A stretch of DNA of 64,000 nt from Bradyrhizobium sp. 200 (GCF_023100945.1 NZ_CP064689.1:5996001-6060000), one strand, 5' to 3'; positions 8,982 through 17,587 are shown, counted from the stretch's first letter. The notes: generated from the letters alone by a model not told the origin. Numbers and translations are program-made.

Positions 8982-9379
8982 GGTGTTCTCCTGGACTCCA
9001 TTGTTTGTTCTGTTTGATTTTGGTCTGCCCACCGAGGCCCACAAGGCCGTTCCGAAAATAGCAACGATGCCATTCCCGGTGGCGGCAGACAGGAAAAATC
9101 CTTTTCCAGGACGCCTTCCGAACCGGATAGTATTTCCGGTAGTCACGGCGTCGTCATCGCCTGCGAGCGGCGCGTTACAATCCTGCCCCCTGCCGATCCC
9201 GCTTATCCGTGGCTACGCCGTCGTCAATCGGTGCGATCAGGATCTTCGATGCATGATACGGGCATCTGCCCTCACCCAAAGGCGGCTTGATCAGGTCGGC
9301 CCGCGGAACCATGATGGCACCATCGGCCGATCATCCGCATCGGGCCAGCGGCATCAAAGACCGCGATCGGGAGAACAGC
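8982..9379. other. Intergenic region between divergent oxygenase and SDR genes
   Basis: This 398-nt stretch separates two genes transcribed away from each other, so it should hold both promoters. I see no convincing open frame, repeat or strong dyad. Ribosome binding sites are present at both ends (GGAGAA before 8981 on the minus strand, GGGAGAA before 9380 on the plus strand). Confidence 0.5.
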
Positions 9380-10159
9380 ATGCATGTCACGATGAAAGAT
9401 AGAGTCGCCGTCGTCACCGGCGGCAGCAAGGGCCTTGGGTTTGCGATGGCAAGGCAGTTCGCTGCCTCCGGCGCCAGAGTCGCGATGCTGGCGCGCGGCG
9501 CGGCCGATCTCAAGGCGGCGCGGGAGTTGCTCGCGAAAGACGGCCTCGAGGTTCGCGACTATGTCTGCGACGTCTCGAAAGCATCCGACATTGCCAAGGC
9601 GCACGAGAAGATCACAGCCGAACTCGGCCCGGTCGACATCCTCGTCAACAATGCGGGCACGGCACGGACGATGGCGTTCGAGAACATTTCTGACGAAGCC
9701 TGGCAGGAAGACCTCGACCTCAAACTGTTTGCCGCGATCCGTTTCTCCAGGCTGGTCTGGCCGGGCATGAAGGCGCGCAAATGGGGCCGCATCATCAACG
9801 TGCTCAACACCTACGCCAAGGCGCCGGCCGCCTCGTCGGCGCCGACCTCGGTATCGCGGGCGGCCGGCATGGCGCTGACCAAGGTGATGGCGAGCGAAGG
9901 CGGCGAGCACAACATCCTGGTCAATGCCATGCTGGTCGGCCTGATCATGAGCGATCAATGGGTGAAGCGGCACGCGGCGCAGGCGCCGGACATGGATTTC
10001 GAGGTGTTTGCAAAAAACCTCGCCAAGGGCACCCCGCTGGGGCGCATCGGCACCGCGGAGGAATTCGCCAATTTGGCCTGCTTCCTCGCCTCCGAGCAGG
10101 GCTCGTTCATCACCGGCACGGCCATCAATGTCGACGGTGGCCGTTCGCCGGTGGTGTAG
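9380..10159 (+). CDS. SDR-family oxidoreductase with altered catalytic residues
   Basis: A 259-aa Rossmann-fold protein: VVTGGSKGLGFAMA at 11-24 is the NAD(P)-binding TGxxxGxG motif and VNNAGTA at 89-95 is the NNAG motif. The active-site region differs from classical SDRs. Where S-x(12)-YxxxK is expected, RIINVLNTYAKAP and PTSVSRAAGMALTK give Asn/Leu for the serine, Thr156 for the tyrosine and Arg160 for the lysine. The C-terminal GTAINVDGGRSPVV is normal. A good Shine-Dalgarno (GGGAGAA) precedes ATG 9380. Either the chemistry is different or the protein binds rather than reduces its ligand. It ends convergently with the HU gene across a repeat. Confidence 0.88.
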   Translation: MHVTMKDRVAVVTGGSKGLGFAMARQFAASGARVAMLARGAADLKAARELLAKDGLEVRDYVCDVSKASDIAKAHEKITAELGPVDILVNNAGTARTMAFENISDEAWQEDLDLKLFAAIRFSRLVWPGMKARKWGRIINVLNTYAKAPAASSAPTSVSRAAGMALTKVMASEGGEHNILVNAMLVGLIMSDQWVKRHAAQAPDMDFEVFAKNLAKGTPLGRIGTAEEFANLACFLASEQGSFITGTAINVDGGRSPVV

Positions 10160-10192
10160 TGCGTATTGCGCTGAAGGAGCAACACGCTCAGG

Positions 10193-10336
10193 TTACCTCG
10201 CCCGCGTGCGGGGAGAGGTCGAAATTCGCACTAGCGAATTTCGGGTGAGGGCGACTCTCCGCCAGTACCTCTCTTAGCGAGGTTGTGGAGGCAGCCCCTC
10301 ACCCCAACCCTCTCCCCGTGAAGAACGGGGAGAGGG
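10193..10336. repeat. Composite intergenic palindromic repeat, 3' of SDR and HU genes
   Basis: The region between two convergent genes is built of hairpins. One has perfect 10-bp arms at 10220-10229 and 10234-10243 (CGAAATTCGC with a 4-nt loop). Another has perfect 12-bp arms at 10308-10319 and 10325-10336 (CCCTCTCCCCGT, 5-nt loop). The second core occurs again at 16244-16270. This matches the REP-like elements common in Bradyrhizobium intergenic DNA. It may act as a bidirectional transcription barrier, although no T-run follows either hairpin. Confidence 0.75.
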
Positions 10337-10344
10337 AGAGATTC

Positions 10345-10644
10345 TTAAACCGCGTCCTTGGCGGCCTTGACCGGGCGGGCCCGGACGATCTTGCGGGCCG
10401 GCTTGGCCTTGAACATCATTTCCTCGCCCGTGAAGGGGTTGGTGCCCTTACGAGCCTTGGTCGCGGGCTTCTTGACCACGACGAACTTCGCGAAGCCGGG
10501 GACGAGGAATACCCCGTTCTTCTTGAGCTCCTTGTGGCCAACGTCAACGAGCGCTTCCATCACGCCCTTGACCTCTTTCTTCGAAACTTCGGTGGTGGTC
10601 GCGATCTTCTCGATGAGCTGCGACTTAGACATTTGGGTAGCCAT
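10345..10644 (-). CDS. hup: HU-family DNA-binding protein
   Basis: A 99-aa nucleoid protein. The N-terminal helices (SKSQLIEKIATTTEVSKKEV), the GFAKFVVVKKPATKARKGTNP arm segment and NPFTGEEMMFKAKPARKIV are the standard HU/IHF body, including the DNA-intercalating proline (NPFTG). It carries a short basic tail, RARPVKAAKDAV. ATG 10644 and ATG 10632 (MSKSQ) are both possible starts. Transcribed alone on the minus strand; its leader region overlaps a strongly structured segment at 10680-10805. Confidence 0.93.
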   Translation of the reverse strand: MATQMSKSQLIEKIATTTEVSKKEVKGVMEALVDVGHKELKKNGVFLVPGFAKFVVVKKPATKARKGTNPFTGEEMMFKAKPARKIVRARPVKAAKDAV

Positions 10645-10679
10645 GGTTGCTCCATTGATTCTGGCACAGGCGACGATAT

Positions 10680-10805
10680 GGCGGAAACCGCCTAAAAAAC
10701 AGGGTTTCCGACATTCTGCACAGCTATCTCGCTAATCGAGTTGCACTGATTCGTCCAATTTTGGCTGGTTTTTAGGCCTCCGAAGCTGTGCGGGGCCTAT
10801 TTTTA
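10680..10805 (+). ncRNA. Candidate small RNA ending in a terminator-like hairpin
   Basis: Read on the plus strand, a perfect 8-bp hairpin (CGGAAACC at 10682-10689 with 10703-10710) is followed by a short CTCG/CGAG stem (10728-10740) and by TAGGCC at 10773-10778 pairing with GGCCTA at 10794-10799, then five T residues (10800-10804). GCACAGCT at 10718-10725 can also pair with 10784-10791, giving an alternative fold. The layout resembles a small RNA with intrinsic terminator. It might instead be leader or promoter DNA of the HU gene on the opposite strand. No promoter was identified. Confidence 0.22.
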
Positions 10806-11019
10806 GGGGGATTCCTCCGCTCCGGCTGCCCTGTTTCGGGACAATCTCAGGCTGCGGGGCGGCCTCTGCTGCTATGCAGACGGGCCTTGATTTCGGGTCT
10901 CAGCGAAAAAACGAGCAGGCCGATTAGGCGCTGAGCACGTTGTTTTCAGGAAGGATTTTCCGGTCCGCGCGGCGATTAGAAAATGACTCGTGTTCCCGTT
11001 CCATCGTAACATCCCTCGC

Positions 11020-11046
11020 ATGGCGGACGCGTGAACGGTCCGCCAT
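11020..11046. promoter_or_regulatory. Perfect 9-bp dyad upstream of the peptide ABC operon
   Basis: ATGGCGGAC at 11020-11028 pairs perfectly with GTCCGCCAT at 11038-11046 across a 9-nt loop. It ends 24 nt before the first start codon of the ABC operon, so it could be an operator or a leader hairpin near the ribosome binding site (GGAGAC at about 11060). Confidence 0.4.
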
Positions 11047-11070
11047 CAATAGTGTATCCGGAGACTTCGC

Positions 11071-12687
11071 ATGGATTTGACGCGCCTTGAGATCAATCGC
11101 CGCACCGCGCTGCTGACGTCGGCGGCCATCGCGGCCAACGTGATCAATCCGATGCGGGCCTTTGCGCAGGAAACGCCGCGCAAGGGCGGCGTGTTCAACG
11201 TCCATTACGGCGCCGAGCAGCGCCAGCTCAACCCGAGCATCCAGGCTTCCACCGGCGTCTACATCATCGGCGGCAAGATCCAGGAAAACCTCGTCGATCT
11301 CGACGCCAACGGCCAGCCGGTCGGCGTGCTCGCCGAAAGCTGGGAAGCCACGCCCGACGGCAAGACCGTGACGTTCAAGCTGCGCAAGGGCATCACCTGG
11401 CACGACGGCAAGCCGTTCACCTCGGCCGACGTCGAATTCACCGCCATGAACATGTGGAAGAAGATCCTCAATTACGGATCGACGCTGCAGCTCTTTTTGA
11501 CCGCGGTCGAGACGCCGGACGCAGAGACCGCGATCTTCAAGTATGAGCGGCCGATGCCGCTGAATCTTTTGCTGCGCGCCCTGCCCGACCTCGGCTATGT
11601 CTCGGCCAAGCATCTCTATGAGAGCGGCGATATCCGCCAGAACCCGACCAACCTCGCCCCCGTCGGCACCGGCCCGTTCAAGTTCGTCAAATATGAACGC
11701 GGGCAATACATCATCGCCGACCGAAATGAAAATTACTGGCGCCCCAACGCCCCCTATCTCGATCGCATCGTCTGGCGCGTGATCACCGATCGCTCGGCGG
11801 CTGCGGCGCAGATGGAGGCCGGAGAACTGCACTACGCGCCCTTCTCCAGCCTGACGCTTTCGGACATGGCGCGGCTCGGCAAGGACAAGCGCTTCGTCGT
11901 CGCCACCAAGGGCAATGAAGGTAATGCCCGCACCAATACGCTGGAGTTCAACTTCCGCCGCAAGGAATTGTCCGACATCAAGGTTCGCCGCGCGATTGCG
12001 CATGCGATCAATGTGCCGTTCTTCATCGACAACTTCCTCGGCGATTTCGCCAAGCTCGGCACCGGGCCGATCCCCTCGACCTCGACCGATTTCTATCCGG
12101 GCGCGAACACGCCGCAATACCCTTACGACAAGGCCAAGGCGGCGGCGCTGCTGGACGAAGCCGGCTTCAAGGCAGGCCGCGGCGGCACGCGCTTCTCGCT
12201 GAAGCTGTTGCCCGCCCCCTGGGGCGAGGACATCTCGCTGTGGTCGACCTTCATCCAGCAATCGCTCGGCGAGATCGGCATTCCCGTCGAGATCGTGCGC
12301 AACGATGGCGGCGGCTTCCTCAAGCAGGTCTATGACGAGCATGCCTTCGACATCGCCACCGGCTGGCACCAGTATCGCAACGATCCCGCCGTCTCGACCA
12401 CGGTCTGGTATCGCTCGGGCCAGCCGAAGGGCGCGCCCTGGACCAACCAGTGGGGCTGGGAAGACAAGGCGGTCGACAAGACCATCGACGACGCCGCAAC
12501 CGAAGTCGATCCGGCCAAGCGTAAGGCGCTGTATGCCCAGTTCGTCAAGGAGGTGAACACGGAGCTGCCAATCTGGATGCCGATCGAGCAGATCTTCCTC
12601 ACCACAATCACAGCGAAAGCGCGCAACCATTCCAATACCCCGCGCTGGGGTTCGACGAGCTGGCACGATCTTTGGCTTTCGGCTTAG
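11071..12687 (+). CDS. Peptide/opine-type ABC transporter substrate-binding protein (family 5)
   Basis: A 538-aa periplasmic binding protein. The N-terminus INRRTALLTSAAIAANV is a twin-arginine style signal, with cleavage near AFAQET. The family 5 signature is visible: VLAESWEATPDGKTVTFKLR, WHDGKPFTSADVEFT, and later NTLEFNFRRKELSDIKVRRA. It delivers dipeptides, oligopeptides or related amine compounds to the permeases encoded directly downstream. The cluster continues with two permeases and a fused ATPase. A Bradyrhizobium-type repeat begins at the last base of its stop codon. The ligand is unknown; the flavin oxidase just beyond the operon hints at an amino acid or amine. Confidence 0.92.
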   Translation: MDLTRLEINRRTALLTSAAIAANVINPMRAFAQETPRKGGVFNVHYGAEQRQLNPSIQASTGVYIIGGKIQENLVDLDANGQPVGVLAESWEATPDGKTVTFKLRKGITWHDGKPFTSADVEFTAMNMWKKILNYGSTLQLFLTAVETPDAETAIFKYERPMPLNLLLRALPDLGYVSAKHLYESGDIRQNPTNLAPVGTGPFKFVKYERGQYIIADRNENYWRPNAPYLDRIVWRVITDRSAAAAQMEAGELHYAPFSSLTLSDMARLGKDKRFVVATKGNEGNARTNTLEFNFRRKELSDIKVRRAIAHAINVPFFIDNFLGDFAKLGTGPIPSTSTDFYPGANTPQYPYDKAKAAALLDEAGFKAGRGGTRFSLKLLPAPWGEDISLWSTFIQQSLGEIGIPVEIVRNDGGGFLKQVYDEHAFDIATGWHQYRNDPAVSTTVWYRSGQPKGAPWTNQWGWEDKAVDKTIDDAATEVDPAKRKALYAQFVKEVNTELPIWMPIEQIFLTTITAKARNHSNTPRWGSTSWHDLWLSA

Positions 12688-12735
12688 AGCATGATCCGGA
12701 AAAGTGGACACCGGTTTTCCGAAGAGATCATGCTC
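12687..12735. repeat. 49-bp interspersed palindromic repeat
   Basis: GAGCATGATC (12687-12696) pairs with GATCATGCTC (12726-12735), and inside it CGGAAAA (12697-12703) pairs with TTTTCCG (12715-12721). This element type is very common between genes in Bradyrhizobium and relatives. It starts at the last base of the preceding TAG and separates the binding-protein gene from the permease genes, so it may form a stable mRNA 3' hairpin that favours expression of the binding protein. Confidence 0.8.
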
Positions 12736-12802
12736 GGACAAAAGCCAGAGTGGGATGACGAAAGTCATCGCGCGCTGAATCGATATCCGCCAAGATAGGT
12801 CC

Positions 12803-13777
12803 ATGCGCATCCTCGGCCTTGCGGGGCGGCGGCTCGCCGCCTCGATCCCGACCCTTATCCTGATCCTCATCGGCGTGTTCCTGCTGCTGCAGTTCGCGCC
12901 GGGCGACACCGTTGACGCCATGATGGCGCAGATGGGCGGCGGCGATGCCGCGACCGCGAAGGAGCTACGCAAATTCTACGGGCTCGACCTCTCGATCCCG
13001 GCGCAGCTCGGCAATTATCTCTGGCGGCTGGTGCGGCTCGATCTCGGCTTCTCCTCGATCTACGGCAAGCCGGTGGCGTCGGTCATTCTGGAGCGGCTGC
13101 CACCGACGATCCTTTTGATGACCGCGTCGCTGTCGTTTGCATTCTTCTTCGGGCTCGTGTTTGGCGTGATCGCCGCCCGCGGCGTCAACCGCTGGCCTGA
13201 TACGCTGATCTCTACCCTTGGCCTGATCTTCTATGCGACGCCCTCGTTCTGGTTCGGACTGATGGCGATCGTGGTGTTCTCGGTTTACCTGCAATGGCTG
13301 CCGCCCGGCGGCTTCGAGGACATCGGCACGGTGCGAACCGGGATCTGGCGCATATTCGATATTGCGAGCCACCTGGTGCTACCGACGCTCACGCTGGGGC
13401 TGATCTTTCTCGCGATCTACCTGCGCATCATGCGCGCCTCGATGCTGGAGGTGCTGAACCTCGACTACGTCCGGACCGCGCACGCCAAAGGCCTCGATGA
13501 GACCCGGGTGGTGACGCGGCATGTGTTGCGCAACGCACTGCTGCCGATGGTGACGCTGATCGGGCTGCAGGCCGGCACCATGCTGGGCGGATCGGTCGTG
13601 GTCGAAAGCGTATTCTCGCTGCCGGGCCTCGGGCGTCTCGCCTATGAATCGGTGGTGCAGCGCGACCTCAACACGCTGCTCGGCATCGTGTTCGTCTCCG
13701 CGCTGCTCGTGATCACGGTCAACTTCGTGGTCGACCTTATCTATGCACGGCTCGATCCGCGCATTACGGCGGGTTAG
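12803..13777 (+). CDS. Peptide-type ABC transporter permease, DppB family
   Basis: A 324-aa inner-membrane permease with the DppB/OppB layout: one N-terminal helix (SIPTLILILIGVFLLLQFAPGD), a periplasmic stretch with RLDLGFSS, then five helices. The cytoplasmic EAA-type coupling loop reads YVRTAHAKGLDETRVVTRHVLRNALLP at about 232-258. It forms the channel with the DppC partner encoded 4 nt downstream. The repeat at 12687-12735 lies in the 115-nt gap before it. Confidence 0.93.
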   Translation: MRILGLAGRRLAASIPTLILILIGVFLLLQFAPGDTVDAMMAQMGGGDAATAKELRKFYGLDLSIPAQLGNYLWRLVRLDLGFSSIYGKPVASVILERLPPTILLMTASLSFAFFFGLVFGVIAARGVNRWPDTLISTLGLIFYATPSFWFGLMAIVVFSVYLQWLPPGGFEDIGTVRTGIWRIFDIASHLVLPTLTLGLIFLAIYLRIMRASMLEVLNLDYVRTAHAKGLDETRVVTRHVLRNALLPMVTLIGLQAGTMLGGSVVVESVFSLPGLGRLAYESVVQRDLNTLLGIVFVSALLVITVNFVVDLIYARLDPRITAG

Positions 13778-13781
13778 AGCG

Positions 13782-14612
13782 ATGGACGCCGTCAAGCGCT
13801 ATTTCCGAAGCCCCGCCGCGGTCGCCGGTCTGATCCTGCTATTGGTCGTGATCGCGATGGCGATCTCGGCCGGCTTTCTCTATCCGCGCGATCCGCTGGC
13901 GCTCGCCGGCCGCCCCCTGATCTGGCCGTTTTCCAATCCGCGCTTCCTGCTCGGCACCGACAATTCCGGGCGCGATATCGCCGCGCAGATCTTCTATGGC
14001 GCGCGGATATCGCTTTTGATCGGCGGCGTCGCCACCGCGATTGCGATCCTGATCGGCATCCTCGTCGGCGCCTTCGCCGGCTATTACGGCGGCTGGGTCG
14101 ACAATGTCTTGATGCGGATCACCGAGGCGTTCCAGACGCTGCCGAACTTCGTGCTGCTGCTGGTGCTGGTCGCGGTGTTCGGCTCGACGCTGACCACCGT
14201 CACCATCGCCGTCGGCGTGGTGTCGTGGCCGGCGCCGGCGCGGCTGACTCGCGCGGAGTTCTTGTCCTTGCGCAACCGCGAATTCGTCCAGGCCGGCCGG
14301 ACGCTGGGAATGAAGAACATCCAGCTCATCTTTGGCGAGATCCTGCCCAATGCGCTGCCGCCCGTCATCGTTTATGCCAGCGTGGTAATGGCGGTCGCGA
14401 TCCTGCTTGAAAGCGCGCTCGCGTTCCTGCGGCTGTCCGATCCCAACGTGGCGTCGTGGGGCAACCTGATTGGCCTCGGCCGCGACGTGCTGCGCGTGCA
14501 GTGGTACGTCTCGGCGATCCCCGGCATCGCCATCCTCGTCACCGTGCTCGCGGTGTCGCTGGTCGGCCAGGGGCTCAACGACGCGCTCAATCCGAGGCTG
14601 AAGGGGCGATGA
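13782..14612 (+). CDS. Peptide-type ABC transporter permease, DppC family
   Basis: A 276-aa inner-membrane permease. The N-terminal helix (VAGLILLLVVIAMAISAGFL) is followed by the DppC signature FLLGTDNSGRDIAAQIFYGAR at about 64-84 and a coupling loop REFVQAGRTLGMKNIQLIFGEILPN near 166-190. ATG 13782 starts 4 nt after the dppB-like stop; an upstream in-frame ATG would overlap that gene. The last bases overlap the ATPase start (ATGA). Confidence 0.93.
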   Translation: MDAVKRYFRSPAAVAGLILLLVVIAMAISAGFLYPRDPLALAGRPLIWPFSNPRFLLGTDNSGRDIAAQIFYGARISLLIGGVATAIAILIGILVGAFAGYYGGWVDNVLMRITEAFQTLPNFVLLLVLVAVFGSTLTTVTIAVGVVSWPAPARLTRAEFLSLRNREFVQAGRTLGMKNIQLIFGEILPNALPPVIVYASVVMAVAILLESALAFLRLSDPNVASWGNLIGLGRDVLRVQWYVSAIPGIAILVTVLAVSLVGQGLNDALNPRLKGR

Positions 14613-16240
14613 GCGACAAAGAGACTATCCTCTCGCTGGATCGCCTGAGCGTCCGCCTGCCCCGCGGCGCAGATCGGACGCATGCGCTCAGGGATGTCTC
14701 GCTGAAAATCGCCTCCAACGAAATCCTCTGCGTGGTCGGCGAGTCCGGCTCCGGCAAGTCGATGACGGCGAATGCCGTCATGCGGCTGTTGCCCAATGAA
14801 GTGACGATCGACAGCGGGCGGTTGATGTTCGAGGGCCGCAATCTCTGCGCGGCGTCGGTCGCCGAAATGCGCGAGGTGCGCGGCGCCGGCATTGCCATGA
14901 TCTTCCAGGAGCCGATGACGGCGCTCAATCCGCTGCGCACCATCGGCGACCAGATCGCCGAGATGTTTTCGATCCATACCGAATTGTCGAATGCCGAGAT
15001 CAACGCGCGAGTCCTCGCTCTTTTGGCGGACGTGCGGATTCCCGACCCGAAGGTGGCGGCAAAAGCCTATCCGCATGAGCTATCCGGCGGGCAGCGCCAG
15101 CGCGCCATGATCGCGATGGCGCTGGCGCTCGATCCGAAACTCCTGATTGCCGACGAGCCGACGACGGCGCTCGACGTCACGACGCAGGCGCAGATATTAA
15201 AACTGATCCGCGACCTGCAGCAACGCCGCAGGACCGCGGTCATGTTCATCACCCATGATTTCGGCGTGGTGGCAGAGATCGCCGATCGCGTGGTGGTGAT
15301 GCAGCATGGCGTCATCGTCGAACAGGGCACGGCTTCCGACGTGCTGCACCATCCGCAGCATGCCTACACAAAACAGCTTATCGCTGCCGTCCCGCCGCTG
15401 AAGGCGCCGCCACCGCGCGCGCTGGCGGCCGATAATATCCTGACGATCACGGATGTTTCGAAAACCTATCGCACCGGCGGTTTTCTCGGGCGCGGCGCGC
15501 GGGTGACGCCGGCCGTGAAAAACGTGTCGCTCAACCTGCCGCGTGGCGCGACGCTCGGCATCGTCGGCGAATCCGGCTCCGGCAAATCGACGCTGGCGCG
15601 CTGCATCGTGCGGTTGATCGATCCGGACACGGGCTCGATCATGCTCGATGGCAACGACTGGGCGAAGATGACGCGCGAAAACGCTCGCCGCGAGACGCGG
15701 CATATCCAGATGGTGTTTCAGGACCCGTTCGCCTCGCTCAATCCGCGCCGCAAGGCGGCCGAACTGGTGGCGCAAGGGCCGATCGTGCACGGCACCCCGC
15801 GCGCGCAGGCGATCGCGGATGCTAAGGAACTGTTTTCGCTGGTCGGGCTCGATCCATCCTCCGCCGACCGCTACCCGCACGAATTCTCCGGCGGCCAGCG
15901 GCAGCGCATCGGCTTGGCACGGGCGCTGGCGCTGAAGCCGGACGTGCTGGTCGCGGATGAGCCGGTGTCGGCGCTCGATGTTTCCGTGCAGGCGCAGGTG
16001 CTGAAGCTGCTCGCCGAGTTACGTCACCGGCTCGGGCTTTCCATCGTCTTCATCACACATGACCTGCGGGTCGCCGCGCAGATCTGCGACCTCGTGGCTG
16101 TCATGAAAGACGGTGAAGTGGTGGAACACGGGCTGGCGGGTGAAGTGTTCGGCAACCCGCGGCATCCGTATACGCGGGCGCTGCTCGACTCCATCCCGGG
16201 CGGGGAATTTGCGAGGGAGCATGCGACGGAAGCAGTGTAG
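14609..16240 (+). CDS. Fused double ATPase of a peptide-type ABC transporter (DppD-DppF)
   Basis: A 543-aa protein carrying two complete ABC ATPase domains. The first has Walker A GESGSGKSMTAN at about 40, signature LSGGQRQRAM and Walker [13 protein letters not shown]. The second has Walker A GESGSGKSTLAR, signature [12 protein letters not shown] and Walker [13 protein letters not shown]. In most dpp/opp systems these are two separate genes, as in the second cluster at 47258-49314 in this window. It is coupled to the upstream permease by ATGA. All motifs look intact, so both sites should hydrolyse ATP. Confidence 0.94.
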   Translation: MSDKETILSLDRLSVRLPRGADRTHALRDVSLKIASNEILCVVGESGSGKSMTANAVMRLLPNEVTIDSGRLMFEGRNLCAASVAEMREVRGAGIAMIFQEPMTALNPLRTIGDQIAEMFSIHTELSNAEINARVLALLADVRIPDPKVAAKAYPHELSGGQRQRAMIAMALALDPKLLIADEPTTALDVTTQAQILKLIRDLQQRRRTAVMFITHDFGVVAEIADRVVVMQHGVIVEQGTASDVLHHPQHAYTKQLIAAVPPLKAPPPRALAADNILTITDVSKTYRTGGFLGRGARVTPAVKNVSLNLPRGATLGIVGESGSGKSTLARCIVRLIDPDTGSIMLDGNDWAKMTRENARRETRHIQMVFQDPFASLNPRRKAAELVAQGPIVHGTPRAQAIADAKELFSLVGLDPSSADRYPHEFSGGQRQRIGLARALALKPDVLVADEPVSALDVSVQAQVLKLLAELRHRLGLSIVFITHDLRVAAQICDLVAVMKDGEVVEHGLAGEVFGNPRHPYTRALLDSIPGGEFAREHATEAV

Positions 16241-16243
16241 CTC

Positions 16244-16270
16244 CCTCTCCCCGTGAAGGACGGGGAAAGG
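16244..16270. repeat. Short palindromic repeat, same core as at 10308-10336
   Basis: CCTCTCCCCGT at 16244-16254 pairs with ACGGGGAAAGG at 16260-16270 with one mismatch and a 5-nt loop. The core is nearly identical to the element between the SDR and HU genes. It lies between two convergent genes and may limit read-through. Confidence 0.6.
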
Positions 16271-16282
16271 AAGCTGTCACGA

Positions 16283-17587
16283 TCACGCCATTTCCCTCGC
16301 GTCACGGCGGCGATAGACGAGCAGCATCAGCGGCGCCAGCTTGCGCAGGATGCCGTGGGCGACGATCGGCACCGGCTCGGTGAACGGCAGCGCCAGCTCG
16401 TTTTCCGGCACGCCGCGGACGGCCTTTGCAAGTTCATTGCCGAGCGGGATCGTCAGTGCCACGGCGCGGCCGTTGCAGCCGGTCCAGCCATAGGCGTTGG
16501 GACCGAGCTTGTGGATGCGCGGCAGGAAATCGGTGGTCATGCCGACATAGCCATTCCAGACATAATCAAACGAGACCTCGCCGATCTGCGGCCACAGCCG
16601 CTGCAGCCGCTCGGTGACACGCGCCTTGATCCGCTCCACCTTATTGCCGGGGCCGAGCACGGCGCCGCCGGTGACCAGCCGATTGCGCGCGTCATAACGT
16701 GCAAAGTAAAGCTCGCCATGGGTATCCGACATCGCCTGCCGGCCGGGGATGATGGTCTTACGGACATTATCCGACAGCGGCTGCGTCGCCATCTGCCAGG
16801 ACAGCACCGGCATCACCTCTTGCGCGATATCAGGCACCAGCGATCTGGAGAACTCGCCGCTATAGGCATTGGTCGCCACGACAAGCGCGCGACCGGAAAT
16901 TTCTCCCTTCGCGGTCTTCACCACCCAGCGGTCGTTGCGACGCTCGAAGCTTTCGGCCGGCGAGCGCGCGTAGATGCGCGCGCCGAGGCCGAGCACGGTG
17001 CGCGCGAGGCTGCGCGCCAGCGCGAGCGGATTGATGTGGCCGCCGCTCCTGTTCCAGAAACCGCCGAACCATGCGTCGGAGCCGAGCATGTCGCGCGTCT
17101 GTTCGCGAGACAGCAACTCGACCGGCGCACCGAATTTCGACCATTGCCGCACGCGCCGTTCGGCGATCTTGATGCGGCCCGGCGAATGCACCGGCTGAAC
17201 CCATCCGGCCTGTTCCCCCTCGGCGTCGATGTTGTATCGCCTTGTCACGTCGAACAGATAGGAAGCACTGTCGCGCAGCATGCCGACAAAACGTTCTCCC
17301 GCCTCGCCGTGCTTTGCAACGATATCCTCCGGATCGGGCCGCGACAGCGTCGGGATCACCTGGCCATTGTTGCGCCCCGAAGCGCCCCATCCCGGCTCCG
17401 CGGCCTCGACGATGGCGACATCGACGCCGGCCTCGCGCAGATGCAGCGCGGTGGAAAGGCCGGTAAAGCCGCCGCCGATCACGATCACGTCCGCCTGCTG
17501 CGCGCCGGTCAGTTCGGGCAATTCAGGCCCCGATGGCGTCATCGCGGCCCACAGGGAATCGGGCCAGCGGACGTTGCTCGTATGCAT
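16283..17587 (-). CDS. FAD-dependent amino acid/amine oxidoreductase, DadA/PuuB-like
   Basis: A 434-aa flavoprotein of the DAO fold. The N-terminal dinucleotide site is ADVIVIGGGFTGLSTALHL at 32-50, and GWGASGRNNGQV is the conserved loop near the flavin seen in PuuB/OrdL-type gamma-glutamylputrescine oxidases and DadA-like dehydrogenases. Mid-sequence GGHINPLALARSLA and C-terminal GWTGCNGRAVALT fit the family. It is transcribed toward the peptide ABC operon and away from the VOC gene. An amino acid or polyamine substrate brought in by that transporter is plausible but unproven. Confidence 0.87.
   Translation of the reverse strand: MHTSNVRWPDSLWAAMTPSGPELPELTGAQQADVIVIGGGFTGLSTALHLREAGVDVAIVEAAEPGWGASGRNNGQVIPTLSRPDPEDIVAKHGEAGERFVGMLRDSASYLFDVTRRYNIDAEGEQAGWVQPVHSPGRIKIAERRVRQWSKFGAPVELLSREQTRDMLGSDAWFGGFWNRSGGHINPLALARSLARTVLGLGARIYARSPAESFERRNDRWVVKTAKGEISGRALVVATNAYSGEFSRSLVPDIAQEVMPVLSWQMATQPLSDNVRKTIIPGRQAMSDTHGELYFARYDARNRLVTGGAVLGPGNKVERIKARVTERLQRLWPQIGEVSFDYVWNGYVGMTTDFLPRIHKLGPNAYGWTGCNGRAVALTIPLGNELAKAVRGVPENELALPFTEPVPIVAHGILRKLAPLMLLVYRRRDAREMA

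Larger units (their letters stand above)
10645..11070. other. Structured intergenic region between divergent HU and peptide-binding protein genes
   Basis: No convincing protein frame is present. The region contains hairpins at 10682-10710 and 10728-10740, a terminator-like hairpin at 10773-10804, and a perfect dyad at 11020-11046, each listed separately or under the ncRNA candidate. Promoters for both flanking genes should lie here, but I cannot assign them with confidence. Confidence 0.5.

Noticed and set aside
10924..12972. 682-codon minus-strand open frame
   Set aside because: It lies antisense to the clear family 5 binding-protein gene. High GC produces long shadow frames, and its residue pattern (rich in Arg, Asp, Gly without motifs) is not protein-like.
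14609..16240. Fused ATPase as an assembly error
   Set aside because: Both halves have complete motifs joined by a normal linker with no frameshift; fused DppD-DppF proteins are common in rhizobia.
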